Source of the DNA: Propionispora vibrioides
GTDB taxonomy: Bacteria; Bacillota; Negativicutes; Propionisporales; Propionisporaceae
NCBI RefSeq assembly: GCF_900110485.1
Contig: NZ_FODY01000005.1
Location: 15,093-79,092, forward strand
Direction: 5' to 3'
Length of the DNA: 64,000 nt
Below, one piece after another: positions 35,543 through 45,146 of the stretch (positions are counted from its first letter, which is position 1; each line of letters begins with the position of its first letter). Below the pieces are notes generated by a model that did no database searches, was not told where the DNA came from, and saw only the letters and a list, made by a program, of their open reading frames with translations. A program made the translations under genes and the position numbers.

Positions 35543-37432
35543 TTATTCCGGAAAGAGCTTCCGCAAAAACCCTGCTGTCTGCCTGGCAATGCCGTTGGCG
35601 TCGAGACCATACTTTTTTAGCAGCAGGGCATGAGCGCCATGCTCAATAAACTCATCCGGCAGCCCCAGGCGCAGCACACGGCTACCCGCCAGCCCCTGGT
35701 CGCTAAGACATTCCAGAACGGCAGATCCAAAGCCGCCAGCCAGCACATTTTCCTCCACCGTAATCAACGGACCGGTTTCCGCTAACAGGTGAATAACTGA
35801 CCGGTCCAGCGGTTTAACAAAGCGGGCATTGACTACCCCGGCGTCAATACCCTGTTCCTGCAATTGCGCGGCAGCTTGTTGGCATGGGTTTACCATGGAG
35901 CCGATAGCAACCAAGTTAACATCCCGCCCCAGCCGTAATACTTCGGCCTGCCCGACAGGCAAAACCTGCAGCGGTTCACTCAAATCGACCCCGATCCCGA
36001 TCCCGCTGCCTCGCGGGTAGCGCAGGGCTACCGGCCGATTTCCCTGCAGCGCCGTATACAGCATATGCCGCAGTTCCCCCTCGTCCTTCGGAGCCATGCA
36101 GATCAGATTGGGTATATGCCGGAGATAGGAATAATCAAACACACCGTGATGCGTCGGACCGTCTTCCCCTACCAGACCGGCCCGGTCAAGAGCCAGCACC
36201 ACCGGCAGCTCCTGCAGACAGACATCGTGCAGCACCTGATCATAAGCCCGCTGGCCAAAGGTGGAATAAAGCGCAATGACCGGTTTCTTCCCCTCACAGG
36301 CCATCGCCGCCGCCATGGTCACCGCATGAGGTTCGGCAATACCTACATCAAAAAAACGGGCCGGGAAACGGCCGGCAAAAGCTTTTAGCCCCGTTCCTTC
36401 CGGCATAGCTGCCGTAATGGCGGCTATATTTTTATCGGCTTCCGCCAGGGTCAGCAAGGTGTCACCAAATACCCGGGTATAGGTGGGTGGTCCGTCCTTT
36501 TTGATAATCTCGCCGGTTGCCGCATGAAAAGGTCCTACCCCATGAAAGATATCGGCATTTCGTTCGGCTGGAGCATATCCTTTTCCTTTGCGGGTCAGCA
36601 CATGGAGGACAACGGGGCCGCTCATTTGCTTTGCTTTTTCCAACAGTCCGGTCAGGTCGGCCAGATCGTGTCCGTCGATCGGACCGAGATAGGTAAAACC
36701 CAACTCTTCAAACAGCATCCCCGGAATAAAGAAATGCCGCACACTGTCTTTCAGCCGCTCCGCCGTCTGAACCATCCGGTCACCGATCGAGGGAATACGC
36801 CGCAGCAAATGTTCAAGATCTTGTTTGACCTTCGCATAACCGGGAGCCGTCCGTATTTTGGCAAGATAGCCGGACATGGCGCCTACATTCCTGGCAATGG
36901 ACATCTCATTGTCATTCAGTACCACAATCAGTTTGGTGCCGATATGCCCGGCGTGATTCAAAGCTTCATAAGCTTCCCCGCCAGTCAACGACCCGTCGCC
37001 GATTACCGCCAACACGTGATTGTCCTGTCCCGACATATCCCGCGCCACCGCCATGCCGACAGCCGCCGAGATGGACGTACTGGCGTGGCCGGTGGCAAAC
37101 GCGTCATGTTCGCTTTCACTGCGCTTCGGGAAGCCGCTGATACCGCCCATTTGCCGCAACTCATGCAAGGCACCGCCCCGCCCCGTCAATATTTTATGGA
37201 CATAAGACTGGTGACCCACATCCCAGATCATTTTATCCTGTGGGCTGTCAAACACTTTATGCAAAGCCAGGGTAAGCTCCACCACCCCCAGATTGGGAGC
37301 CAGATGGCCGCCTGACCGGGCTACCGTTTCAATAATCAGGCTGCGGATTTCTCCCGCCAGCAAAGTAAGTTCGGCAAAAGTCAGCTTCTTAATATCTTGC
37401 GGACTGTTGACACGTTCTAAGAAAGTATGCAA
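35543..37432 (-). CDS. dxs: 1-deoxy-D-xylulose-5-phosphate synthase
   Basis: A 629-residue TPP-dependent transketolase-like enzyme, the first step of the MEP isoprenoid pathway. It shows [33 protein letters not shown], the TPP-binding [33 protein letters not shown] in the pyrimidine domain and the C-terminal transketolase part ([14 protein letters not shown]). The start is TTG 37432 with AGGAGGGAG upstream. Its own promoter must lie in the repeat-filled region upstream. Confidence 0.95.
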   Translation of the reverse strand: MHTFLERVNSPQDIKKLTFAELTLLAGEIRSLIIETVARSGGHLAPNLGVVELTLALHKVFDSPQDKMIWDVGHQSYVHKILTGRGGALHELRQMGGISGFPKRSESEHDAFATGHASTSISAAVGMAVARDMSGQDNHVLAVIGDGSLTGGEAYEALNHAGHIGTKLIVVLNDNEMSIARNVGAMSGYLAKIRTAPGYAKVKQDLEHLLRRIPSIGDRMVQTAERLKDSVRHFFIPGMLFEELGFTYLGPIDGHDLADLTGLLEKAKQMSGPVVLHVLTRKGKGYAPAERNADIFHGVGPFHAATGEIIKKDGPPTYTRVFGDTLLTLAEADKNIAAITAAMPEGTGLKAFAGRFPARFFDVGIAEPHAVTMAAAMACEGKKPVIALYSTFGQRAYDQVLHDVCLQELPVVLALDRAGLVGEDGPTHHGVFDYSYLRHIPNLICMAPKDEGELRHMLYTALQGNRPVALRYPRGSGIGIGVDLSEPLQVLPVGQAEVLRLGRDVNLVAIGSMVNPCQQAAAQLQEQGIDAGVVNARFVKPLDRSVIHLLAETGPLITVEENVLAGGFGSAVLECLSDQGLAGSRVLRLGLPDEFIEHGAHALLLKKYGLDANGIARQTAGFLRKLFPE

Positions 37433-37529
37433 AATTCGTTCTCCCTCCTGAAACTAATACCGGAAATAGTTCGCCATGTTGGAAGAAATCCCCTGCCATT
37501 TTGCACAAAAGTTCATTTTTACTGCTCCG

Positions 37530-37645
37530 CCAACTTTGAAACTGGAAGCTACGGCGAGGCAAAGTTTTTGTCAGCCAAGACGCCTATATGTCGACTGACG
37601 ACCACGCCGGCTGACGAAATTTTGACCGTCAGCAATTTCTGTTTA
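37530..37645. repeat. Possible diverged family III element
   Basis: TTTTTGTCAGCC and GGCTGACGAAATTTT form inverted arms around GCCTATATGTCGACTGACGACCAC, matching the GTCGTC...ACATAT core of family III in reverse orientation. The outer ends are not clear. Confidence 0.35.
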
Positions 37646-37669
37646 CAAGGTTTATGGAGCACTAGAGAT

Positions 37670-37816
37670 CTGTAAACTCTAAACCTATAGAATGAATTGC
37701 GAGAGATTTTTCGTCCTGCAAGACGAAGGAGGTGCGCATATCGGGAATACGCAAGCCGACGGCAACTAAGCAGGGCGGAAAGATCTCGTAAGAACACTAA
37801 GAATTAGGGATTACAG
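37670..37816. repeat. Family III element upstream of dxs
   Basis: The ends CTGTAAACTCTAA and the inverted TTAGGGATTACAG. The interior GAGAGATTTTTCG, GCATATCGGGAATACGCAAGCCGACGGCAAC and GCAGGGCGGAAAGATCTC aligns with the 9777 copy in reverse. Together with the possible copy before it, this fills most of the 474-base dxs upstream gap. Confidence 0.65.
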
Positions 37817-37906
37817 ACTACCAGGTAACATAAAGAAATTTTACAGTTCACCTTCCCGCCGGCTCATCCGTATAATAAAGTAAAGACACAATAAGGGGTG
37901 GTCCTG

Positions 37907-38080
37907 TTGGTAATTGATTTTAATGAGCAAAAGTTCCGCAACGAAGTCAAGTCAATGGTTCGTCCTTTTGGCTTAAACAAACATCAAGTGGATGAAGTCA
38001 TACGGCACGCTCTGGCGGCAGTCCGCCGGTCAAGTAAACCGGTTCGCGGCAATCCGGCAATTCCCGGCAAAGAAGAATGA
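37907..38080 (+). CDS. Unknown 57-residue protein
   Basis: TTG start at 37907 with AAGGGGTG six bases upstream. A small basic helical protein (FNEQKFRNEVKSMVRPFGLNKHQVDEVIRHALAAVRRS) with a Pro/Gly tail. It is followed closely by a terminator, which supports a real gene. No family recognised. Confidence 0.55.
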   Translation: MVIDFNEQKFRNEVKSMVRPFGLNKHQVDEVIRHALAAVRRSSKPVRGNPAIPGKEE

Positions 38081-38088
38081 AATAAAAA

Positions 38089-38125
38089 GAAACTCACCTT
38101 CCGGATTGGTAAGGTGAGTTTCCTC
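38089..38125 (+). terminator. Terminator of the 57-residue gene
   Basis: GAAACTCACCTT, 9-base loop, AAGGTGAGTTTC starting a few bases after the stop. Confidence 0.75.
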
Positions 38126-38169
38126 ATGCTACAACATGTAAAGACACAACCTATCTATTTATGGAAAAA

Positions 38170-38286
38170 TCAACAGGTCGACGTGTCATTATCGTTACCG
38201 ATGCAGCAAAACAACAACAAAATAATAATAATGATAATAAACCAGCTACCTCCTGGTCCAAAGCCACCATTTCCACCCCAACGCAT
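38170..38286 (-). CDS. 38-residue Gly-rich/poly-Ile microprotein (second copy type)
   Basis: ATG at 38286 with GAGGAGG upstream. Gly-rich head (WGGNGGFGPGGSW), then FIIIIIILLLFCC, then a polar Asn/Asp/Thr end. The plan and the codons of the Ile run match the 36-residue gene at 12413-12523. Two Cys follow the helix. YjcZ-like in organisation; the function is unknown. Confidence 0.65.
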   Translation of the reverse strand: MRWGGNGGFGPGGSWFIIIIIILLLFCCIGNDNDTSTC

Positions 38287-38378
38287 GATTATAACCTCCT
38301 CATAGCTTAATACAGAATCTACTGTATCCTATGTCGGATGAACGTTAGAGGTTACTCTCCCGCCGAGAAAAATGAAAG

Positions 38379-39500
38379 TTATGCTTCAAAGACCCGGGCC
38401 ACATCCTCCAGGCACTTGGTAATTTCAATATGCTGCGGGCAATGGCGCTCACATTGCCTGCAGGCAATACATTCCGAAGCCTTGCCATGGATTTTGGTGT
38501 AGTTATTGTAGTAGAGCTGCTGCAGGGAAAAGCCCTTACTCACCGCTTGCTGTTCCGTATTGTACAGCGCAAAATACTTGGGAATCGCTATATTTTTCGG
38601 ACATTCATCCACACAGTACTGGCAGGCGGTGCAGGGAATGGCAATCGCCTCATTAATAATCGTAACCGCCTGTTCGATAATAGCCTGCTCTGCCTGGCTA
38701 AGCGGCTGAAAGTCGCTCATGTACTCCGTATTGTCCAACAGTTGCTCCTTATCGGACATCCCGCTCAGTACCATCATAACCCCGTCCAGACTGGCAGCAT
38801 ACCGTACCGCCCAGGACGGCACCGATAAGTCCGGCCGGTACCCCTTAAACAGCGCTTCCGCTTTTTCCGCCACCTTAGCCAGCGCCCCGCCTTTGACAGG
38901 CTCCATCACAATAATCGGTTTATTGTGTTTGCGCGCCACTTCGTAGCACTTCCTGGACTGGATACTGTCATTATCCCAATCCAGGTAATTAATCTGCAGC
39001 TGCACAAAGTCCACTTCCGGATGGGCCGTCAGAATTTCGTCAAGCAAAGCAGCATTGTCATGATAGGAAAACCCGACTTTTCTGGCCTTGCCTTCCCGCT
39101 TCTTTTGCTGCACAAAACCGAAGCTATCCAATCGTTTGGCTGTTTCGTAATTGGTTACGCCCAGATTGTGAATCAAATAATAATCGAAGTAATCAACACC
39201 GCATTTTTCTAATTGCTCATTGAAAATGCGCTCTTGATCTTCCTCGACTTTGAGAAACATCGTCGGCAATTTGCTGGCCACCGTAAACCGGTCGCGCGGA
39301 TGGCGCTTGATCAAGGCTTCGCGCAAGGCGATTTCGCTCTTGCCGGAATGATACATATAGGCAGTATCAAAATAAGTAAAGCCTCTCTCCAGAAACAGAT
39401 CGACCATCTGATTCAACTCCGTGAAATCAACACTGGTCGGATCATCCTGCTTAATCAGCGGCAATCGCATAAAGCCAAAGCCTAATTTTTTCGCTTCCAT
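38379..39500 (-). CDS. Aldo/keto reductase with C-terminal 4Fe-4S domain
   Basis: 373 residues from ATG 39500, with GGAGGGG upstream. The TIM-barrel AKR core has [13 protein letters not shown] (catalytic Tyr), then a KVGFSYHD-like strand and the KGGALA/GMS cofactor loops. The C-terminus has a ferredoxin-like set ([12 protein letters not shown] and [12 protein letters not shown]), enough for two clusters. This group is common in anaerobes and reduces unknown carbonyls or transfers electrons. It stands alone. Confidence 0.88.
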   Translation of the reverse strand: MEAKKLGFGFMRLPLIKQDDPTSVDFTELNQMVDLFLERGFTYFDTAYMYHSGKSEIALREALIKRHPRDRFTVASKLPTMFLKVEEDQERIFNEQLEKCGVDYFDYYLIHNLGVTNYETAKRLDSFGFVQQKKREGKARKVGFSYHDNAALLDEILTAHPEVDFVQLQINYLDWDNDSIQSRKCYEVARKHNKPIIVMEPVKGGALAKVAEKAEALFKGYRPDLSVPSWAVRYAASLDGVMMVLSGMSDKEQLLDNTEYMSDFQPLSQAEQAIIEQAVTIINEAIAIPCTACQYCVDECPKNIAIPKYFALYNTEQQAVSKGFSLQQLYYNNYTKIHGKASECIACRQCERHCPQHIEITKCLEDVARVFEA

Positions 39501-39530
39501 GTCGTACCCCTCCATGTTGTTATGGAATGA

Positions 39531-39701
39531 TTAGGGAGTGTCTTCAAACAATTAGCGAACTGATCAGTGATGCGTGACTTTCGTGACAGACAAGACAAAA
39601 TTTCGCAGGAATACTGAACTTTATTCCCGGGAATTTCAACGAAGTATGGCACAAAGGGCGCTGTCAGCGGACGTTCCGATCATTTGAAGACACGACCTAA
39701 C
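39531..39701. repeat. Family II inverted-repeat element, variant copy
   Basis: The ends TTAGGGAGTGTCTTCAAA and TTTGAAGACACGACCTAA are inverted for about 28 bases with mismatches. AACGAAGTATGGCACA inside is the reverse of the TGCCATATTTCGTT block seen in other copies. Noncoding, between the AKR gene and the GRE activase. Confidence 0.65.
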
Positions 39702-39888
39702 TAAAATGCCGGAAAAAGGATAGCCTAGTTCAGGCATTGTCTTACTCTTTTAAACCCTAGTTTAGCACCTGGAGTGAACTCCATGTCAAGCGGTTTTTAC
39801 AAAAACGGCAAAGCGGACTGCCGCCTTCATCACACCACAGCTAACGTCAGGCTTCCGTCAGTAAGTCCAACAAGAGGCCTGCGCATCA

Positions 39889-40797
39889 TCAACCACCGAT
39901 CATCACACGCAGCCCCTTGGCGGCTCCACTGGCTACATACGGCGCCAACTCGCTTGGGGCCAGCATATTTACAGTAGCCAGGCTATATGCATATACTCTG
40001 CCAAGCTGTTCATACTTATTCCTGCCCAGTGTATGATAAGGCAGCAGATGCACTTCCTTAATCCGATATCGGACAGCCAGGTCAAATATCCCCTCCAACA
40101 CGGCCACCTCATAATTAAAGCCTGGAATTACCGGTGTTCTAATGATAATTTTTTGCGGGTTCTTTTTGGCAAGATAAGCTAGATTGTTAAGAATGACACC
40201 CAGCTCGGCTCCGGTGGTCGCTTTTAATATTTCATCGTTTACGTGTTTTATATCAAAAAGAAACAGGTCGATATAGGGCTCAGCTTCCATCAGCTTTGTC
40301 AAGCCAGTCTGGCCTGTTGTTTCTACCGCCACATGCAGCCGCCCGGCCTTGAGTGCCTTGAGCAGAGTCAAAAAGCCGTCATACCGGGTAAAGGGTTCCC
40401 CGCCGGAAAGGATAACTCCGCCCTGTGAATCTTCATAGTAAGCCCGGTCCTTCTCCACTGTCGCGAGCACCGCCGCAATTTCCATGTTCACACCGGGAAA
40501 ATGTATCGCTTGCTGCGGGCAAAGCTCGCCGCACAAGCGGCAATTGCCGCAAAGGCTTCTGTCAAACACCAGACGATTGTGCTCATTTAAATGAATTGCC
40601 TGCTGTGAACACTGCTTTATACAGATGTGGCATCTGACACATTTTCTTTCATTATACATGAGCTGTTTGCTGCTACCTTGTGACTCCGGATTGGCACACC
40701 AGGGGCAAAACAGCGGACATCCTTGTAGAAAAACCACCGTTCTGATCCCCGGCCCGTCATGGAGGGCAAAACGTTCGATCTCCAGAACGCTTACCAC
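39889..40797 (-). CDS. Glycyl-radical enzyme activating enzyme (radical SAM)
   Basis: About 302 residues. GGAGGAGG supports the GTG start at 40797; an ATG at 40827 overlapping the GRE stop lacks a binding site. The radical SAM motif CxxxCxxC is in FLQGCPLFCPWCANPES. Two extra ferredoxin-like clusters follow (CVRCHICIKQC, CGNCRLCGELCP), as in activases of the CutD/HpdA/PflC type. SAM-derived radical would be used to place the glycyl radical on Gly736 of the adjacent GRE. It is the last gene of the nanE-GRE unit. Confidence 0.9.
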   Translation of the reverse strand: MVSVLEIERFALHDGPGIRTVVFLQGCPLFCPWCANPESQGSSKQLMYNERKCVRCHICIKQCSQQAIHLNEHNRLVFDRSLCGNCRLCGELCPQQAIHFPGVNMEIAAVLATVEKDRAYYEDSQGGVILSGGEPFTRYDGFLTLLKALKAGRLHVAVETTGQTGLTKLMEAEPYIDLFLFDIKHVNDEILKATTGAELGVILNNLAYLAKKNPQKIIIRTPVIPGFNYEVAVLEGIFDLAVRYRIKEVHLLPYHTLGRNKYEQLGRVYAYSLATVNMLAPSELAPYVASGAAKGLRVMIGG

Positions 40798-40819
40798 TAG
40801 CTTCGCTTCCTCCTCCGGC

Positions 40820-43099
40820 CTACGCATATAGATGGCGGCTCAGCAATTCCTGCTGTACATCAGACTCCAGATTAACAAAAACCGCGCTGAAACCGCTGAC
40901 CCTTACAATCAGATGAGGATACCGTTCCGGGTGAATAACCGCGTCTTCCAGTACTCCTTTGTCGACGACCGTGACCATCAACTGGCAGCCCCCTTTACGG
41001 AAATAGGTTTTGAATAACGCTTTGATTTTTTCCCGATTCTGATTGAACAAGACGGGGGAAAATTTAATATTTTGCACTGCTCCCCCGTGATATTTCGCCT
41101 TAAACTTAGTCAGTGAGTTTAACAGTGCCGTGGGACCGGACCGATCAGCGCCGCCCTGCGGATTGTTGGCCGGATTCATAAACATGCCACTCAGTCTGCC
41201 GTCTAAAGAAGCGGCGGTTTTTCTCCCCCATTCCGTGTTGAGCTGATTGTTACTGATAACGATCAGGTAATAGGCCATGCCGGCCTGTATGCCCCGGTCC
41301 CTGATTCCCTGGGCAACATACTCATAAAATTCATTGGCCAGAGAATCTGCAGCCTCCAGGTCGTTGCCGTATTTTTCACAGCGGAGCAAATCCAGCCTGA
41401 TTGCCTCATACCCTGCAAAATTAGCCAGTGCGGCTGTCTGCAACTGTTTCAAGGTATATTTCTGCTTATCAAACACCAATTGCTTTATGGCATATAACGC
41501 GTCCGATGTATTGATATTGCCATAGGTCTCATTGGTCCCGCCCAAATAACGGATTCCACCGTCCAAAAGAGCTTTACCCCGGGCAATACAATCATCCATT
41601 AACAGGCTGGTAAACAAAAATGCCGCTTGCTCGTTCATAACTTTATAGGAGTATAGTTGGGCCCTCATCGACAGGTCAAAATAATAATCCAATAGCTCCA
41701 GAAACTTGCCATATAGCTCCGCAAAACTCTGGAAGGTTTCCACCGGTCCGATTTGAACCGGTCCCGACTTTCTTATATTATCCATCGGATCAACGCCCTC
41801 ATTTAACACGATCGTTAATAATTTCAACAGGTTGATGCAGGTATTGGGTGTGCCGGTACTTTGCCCTTGTATGACAAACTCCCCGCAGCCAAAGGGAACA
41901 TATTGTTCCGCCGTCTGCTCATCGACGTTCATGGCGTACATAACGGCAGGAATATTGACCTGATCATTGTACAGCGTCGGATAGGTCACGCCCTGGCCCA
42001 GCAAATCCAGCGCCTGATCAAAGATGTCCTCCGGCGTGTCCTTCGACAGGCGCAGCGTAAACTGAGGCTCCACATACCGGCACTCGCCGGTCACCTGCAG
42101 AGCAAGCCTGGCAAATACATCGGCTTCCTTCGGGTGCTGCCGGCCCTTGCCACCCACAATAATCCGGCCATTAACCGTAGTTCGCCTGTTTTCAATCAGC
42201 GTCCACAATGTCTTTACATGCTGCTTGGCTTCTTCTTCCGTGATTCTATGATTAGTTAAATCACGGACAAGAAAGGGACCGAAGTAATCGTCAAGTCTGC
42301 CATAATTGATAACCCCAGCCAACAGCGCATACAGCCAAAATAGCTGCAGGGCCTGGTGAAAGGTTTCCGGTTTATCCTGCTTGATTTTTTCCAGGCTGTC
42401 AAAAATAACCTGCAATTCTTTTTTTCTATTTTTATTGGCCTTTTCCATATGCCGCAACACCATGGTTTGCAAATAACCGGCACAATCTACGAATAAATCT
42501 AACACCTGCAGAGCGGCCTGATAAAAAAGATTATTCCGGTCATTTGTCTGATGAGTTTGAAGCAGCCGCCTTAGCCCGCCAATCCCTAAGTCCAGCAGTT
42601 TGGGATAGTCCAGCATCATGCCGCTAAGTCTCGCTGTAGCAATCAACGGAAAATCAACATCCACAAACCGGCCGATCGTGGCTTCCGTTAAAACATCCCT
42701 GCAGTATAAAGCCTTGGTATCATGCTCCATCCAATACCGGTACAACGCATCGACCCGTGCTTTTATCCTTTCGTCCTGAAACTGATTCTTAAATTCCCGC
42801 AGCTTGTTAAACACACAGTAATGACCCACACCGCCTACCGAGGTGACACAGCCAAAGCCTATGGGCAAAAAATCCAGCCGCCCAATCAGGGTGTCGGTTT
42901 CCTCCAGCTCCCGGAAAAGCGCCGGATAGATGGTTCTCAGGCAAGCAACCTCTCTCATTTCCTTTGCTAAGCCCAACGAGTCCTTATGTGCCTTTGTGTA
43001 CCGCTCCATAATTGCCAATTGCTCCAAGGGAGATTTTTCCGATGGGATTTTCTTGCTGACCTCTACATTTTGAATCCCATCTATTTGGGACATAACCAT
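40820..43099 (-). CDS. Glycyl-radical enzyme of unknown substrate (PFL/dehydratase-like)
   Basis: A 759-residue GRE with AAAAGGAGATG before the ATG. The barrel carries the thiyl-radical Cys405 followed by Gly406 and Glu407 in VPFGCGEFVIQG. The C-terminal glycyl-radical loop is RVSGFSAVF with Gly736. Eliminating GREs such as choline lyase and glycerol dehydratase keep Cys-X-Glu, and this pattern fits an eliminase or dehydratase rather than pyruvate formate-lyase (Cys-Cys). The Gly at the middle position differs from the common Val or Ile. Neighbours are a NanE-like epimerase, the activase, and a sugar PTS regulon, so a sugar or polyol derivative is the likely substrate. The exact reaction is unknown. 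Confidence 0.9.
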   Translation of the reverse strand: MVMSQIDGIQNVEVSKKIPSEKSPLEQLAIMERYTKAHKDSLGLAKEMREVACLRTIYPALFRELEETDTLIGRLDFLPIGFGCVTSVGGVGHYCVFNKLREFKNQFQDERIKARVDALYRYWMEHDTKALYCRDVLTEATIGRFVDVDFPLIATARLSGMMLDYPKLLDLGIGGLRRLLQTHQTNDRNNLFYQAALQVLDLFVDCAGYLQTMVLRHMEKANKNRKKELQVIFDSLEKIKQDKPETFHQALQLFWLYALLAGVINYGRLDDYFGPFLVRDLTNHRITEEEAKQHVKTLWTLIENRRTTVNGRIIVGGKGRQHPKEADVFARLALQVTGECRYVEPQFTLRLSKDTPEDIFDQALDLLGQGVTYPTLYNDQVNIPAVMYAMNVDEQTAEQYVPFGCGEFVIQGQSTGTPNTCINLLKLLTIVLNEGVDPMDNIRKSGPVQIGPVETFQSFAELYGKFLELLDYYFDLSMRAQLYSYKVMNEQAAFLFTSLLMDDCIARGKALLDGGIRYLGGTNETYGNINTSDALYAIKQLVFDKQKYTLKQLQTAALANFAGYEAIRLDLLRCEKYGNDLEAADSLANEFYEYVAQGIRDRGIQAGMAYYLIVISNNQLNTEWGRKTAASLDGRLSGMFMNPANNPQGGADRSGPTALLNSLTKFKAKYHGGAVQNIKFSPVLFNQNREKIKALFKTYFRKGGCQLMVTVVDKGVLEDAVIHPERYPHLIVRVSGFSAVFVNLESDVQQELLSRHLYA

Positions 43100-43162
43100 T
43101 TTTTCATCTCCTTTTATCTAAGCTGTCAATTACAGTACTACCCTACGGCGGGCAGCCATCGC

Positions 43163-43909
43163 TTAATGCTTGCTGCGTTCGGCATCACGCCAGTTTGTCT
43201 GATATCCGTTCAACAAATCCACAAACCTTTTGGCAATCAGATGCGGTCTGGTAATCGCACTTCCCACCACAACGGCATGGGCCCCTAAATACATGCACTT
43301 CATGGCGTCTTCCGGCGTATAGATATGGCCTTCCATCACCATATACGCATCCTCTTTAAAGTCCCGGCACATCCGGGCAAACTCCCGTATATCCGGTTGT
43401 TCAATATGTTTGGTTTCCGCCGTATAGCCGTATAAGGTGGGTGCTACCAGGTCTGCCCCCAGTTGAATCGCCCGCTTGGCTTCCTCATAAGTGGCCACAT
43501 CAGCAAAAATAATCGCTTCGGGGATTTCTTTTTTCAGTACAGGCAGCAGCTCATAGGCCGGTCTGCCCTCCTCCGTAAGCTGACTGGTGCAATCAAGGGC
43601 AATGATTTCGGCCCCCGCTTCCCACACCTGTCGGCAGGCGTCCAGGGTAGGAGTAATAAATACATCGGTATGCTCATACCAGATTTTATATAGTCCAATG
43701 ACAGGCAAATCCACCTTGGCCTTAATGGCTTTAATCTGTTCCGGCGAATTGGCCCGAATGCCGCTGGCACCAGCCCACTGGGCCGCTTCCGCCATTTTGA
43801 CAACCATGTCATCCGTATGAATCGGATCATCCTTTTGCGTTTGACAAGACACAATTAAACCTGCCAACGACTCAATAAGCTGCCTTTTCTTAGGGTCCTG
43901 GGTTTTCAT
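43163..43909 (-). CDS. NanE-like N-acylmannosamine-6-phosphate 2-epimerase family protein
   Basis: A 248-residue TIM-barrel. Landmarks are GLIVSCQ at the start, ASGIRANSPEQIKAIK, LPVIGLYKIWYEHTDVFITPTLDA, IIALDCTSQ, ADVATYEEAKRAIQLGADLVAPTLYGYTAET and GAHAVVVGSAITRP. The lysine in GLYK and acidic residues correspond to NanE positions. True NanE sits with nanA/nanK/nagB in sialate operons; none of these is here, so a different 2-epimerisable sugar phosphate is likely. AAAGGAGG before the ATG. Confidence 0.85.
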   Translation of the reverse strand: MKTQDPKKRQLIESLAGLIVSCQTQKDDPIHTDDMVVKMAEAAQWAGASGIRANSPEQIKAIKAKVDLPVIGLYKIWYEHTDVFITPTLDACRQVWEAGAEIIALDCTSQLTEEGRPAYELLPVLKKEIPEAIIFADVATYEEAKRAIQLGADLVAPTLYGYTAETKHIEQPDIREFARMCRDFKEDAYMVMEGHIYTPEDAMKCMYLGAHAVVVGSAITRPHLIAKRFVDLLNGYQTNWRDAERSKH

Positions 43910-43985
43910 AAATACACTGTACCTCCTTTAAATTTAGATTACAACAACTTTACTAATTACCTCAAACAATTATCTCTCTTCCTTT

Positions 43986-44013
43986 ATTATACACCGCCAA
44001 CAATTCTTTTCAA
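43986..44013 (-). promoter_or_regulatory. Probable sigma-A promoter of the nanE-GRE unit
   Basis: On the minus strand TTGAAA (44013-44008), a 16-base spacer, and TATAAT (43991-43986), about 80 bases before the nanE ATG. Confidence 0.55.
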
Positions 44014-44050
44014 TTCATTTTAATTCATATTAAATCATTTTATATCTTTA
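44011..44050. promoter_or_regulatory. Tandem decamer repeats at the nanE promoter
   Basis: Four consecutive related 10-mers: CAATTCATTT, TAATTCATAT, TAAATCATTT and a weaker TATATCTTTA. A 10-bp period places them on one face of the helix, at and upstream of the -35 box. Candidate operator or bent DNA. Confidence 0.4.
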
Positions 44051-44161
44051 CATCGCATTATTAGTTTATATAAATTACATTTTCTCGAAGATCCTGACAT
44101 ATAGTTATCTAATTGTCCAGCTTAACGCACTATATAATCAGCGTAATCTAACACAAAACAA

Positions 44162-44208
44162 ATAGAGGCCCCGGACTTGTTGCTCACAAGGAGAACACCG
44201 GTAACCTC
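44162..44208 (-). terminator. Probable terminator of the PTS operon
   Basis: AGAGGTTACCGGTG and CCGGGGCCTCT pair imperfectly downstream of the aldolase gene, followed by ATTTGTTTTG on the minus strand. Confidence 0.5.
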
Positions 44209-44257
44209 TTCTAACTTAATACATAATGATTTTTATGTTTATTTTTAAGTAAACAAA

Positions 44258-45097
44258 CTATCTCTTTTCATTTAATCCTAATGCTTTTTCTTCCACTAAA
44301 CTTGCAACTTCTTCTTGTGCCTCTATGCTTAGCGAAATTAAATCATGCGCATTGGTATCCTCCTGATAGGCTTCACCAAACACGCTGATAAACTTCCGTC
44401 TTAACTCCGAAGCAATGTTGATTTTTACCAAATTAAACTTTTTAGCTGCCAAAATCGCCTCTTTGGGAATCCCGGATCCGCCATGTAAAACTAACGGCAC
44501 TGGGCACACTTGAGAGATTTTCTCTAAAAGAGGCAAGTCCAACTCCGGTTCTAAGTCCAAACCATGCACATTACCCACCGCTACGGCCAGCAAGTCGCAA
44601 TTTGCCCTTGATACAAAATCAAAAACCAAAGCAGGATTTGTTTTGTCGGTATCACCGTGAGCAATATCTTCCTCTTTACCTTTAATTGTTCCTAACTCGG
44701 CTTCCAAGGGAATATTATAGAAGTGGCAATAGTCGGCGCACTTCCTTACCAACTTAATATTGTCTTCATATTCCAAATGCGAGGCATCAATCATAATCGA
44801 GGTAAAGCCGGCATCTACACACGCCTTGACATCTTCAAAGCTACGGCCATGATCTAAATGCAGGGCAATAGGCACATCGACTTTCTCCAAGGCCTTATTG
44901 GTTAAATAAGTAATGACCTTGGGATGGGAAAGCCGCAAGTTATTGGAGGATATCTGGATAAATCCCGGAATATTGGCTCTCGCAAGTCCCTGAACAATGG
45001 CATTCGTCATTTCTAGATTTGTGGTATTAAAGGCAGGTAAAATATAACAATTACTTTTAGCATATTTGATCAAATCAAAGCCATTAACGATTTTCAT
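44258..45097 (-). CDS. Class II ketose-bisphosphate aldolase
   Basis: 279 residues from ATG 45097, with AAAGGGTG upstream; GTG at 45106 overlaps that site. Zinc-dependent Fba/GatY/KbaY family: the N-terminus has LPAFNTTNLEM, the zinc ligands are in LHLDHGRSFEDV, DASHLEYEDN, EAELGTIKGKE, AVGNVHG and LVLHGGSGIP. Cleaves a ketohexose-1,6-bisphosphate or tagatose/related bisphosphate to triose phosphates. It is the final gene of the PTS operon, supporting a phosphorylated sugar route. Confidence 0.9.
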   Translation of the reverse strand: MKIVNGFDLIKYAKSNCYILPAFNTTNLEMTNAIVQGLARANIPGFIQISSNNLRLSHPKVITYLTNKALEKVDVPIALHLDHGRSFEDVKACVDAGFTSIMIDASHLEYEDNIKLVRKCADYCHFYNIPLEAELGTIKGKEEDIAHGDTDKTNPALVFDFVSRANCDLLAVAVGNVHGLDLEPELDLPLLEKISQVCPVPLVLHGGSGIPKEAILAAKKFNLVKINIASELRRKFISVFGEAYQEDTNAHDLISLSIEAQEEVASLVEEKALGLNEKR

Positions 45098-45146
45098 CTT
45101 TATCACCCTTTACAGAAAATATATCTATCATCATAGTAAGTTTACT

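Noticed and set aside
36524-37315. A 263-codon plus-strand ORF opposite dxs
   Set aside because: Antisense of a clear dxs gene; no start signal.
38114-38305. A 63-codon plus-strand ORF over the 38-residue gene
   Set aside because: The minus frame has GAGGAGG and a membrane-helix pattern shared with another locus; the plus frame is its antisense.
43163-43909. Part of a sialic acid (nan) operon
   Set aside because: No nanA, nanK, nagA/nagB or sialate transporter is nearby; neighbours are a GRE and a mannose-class PTS.
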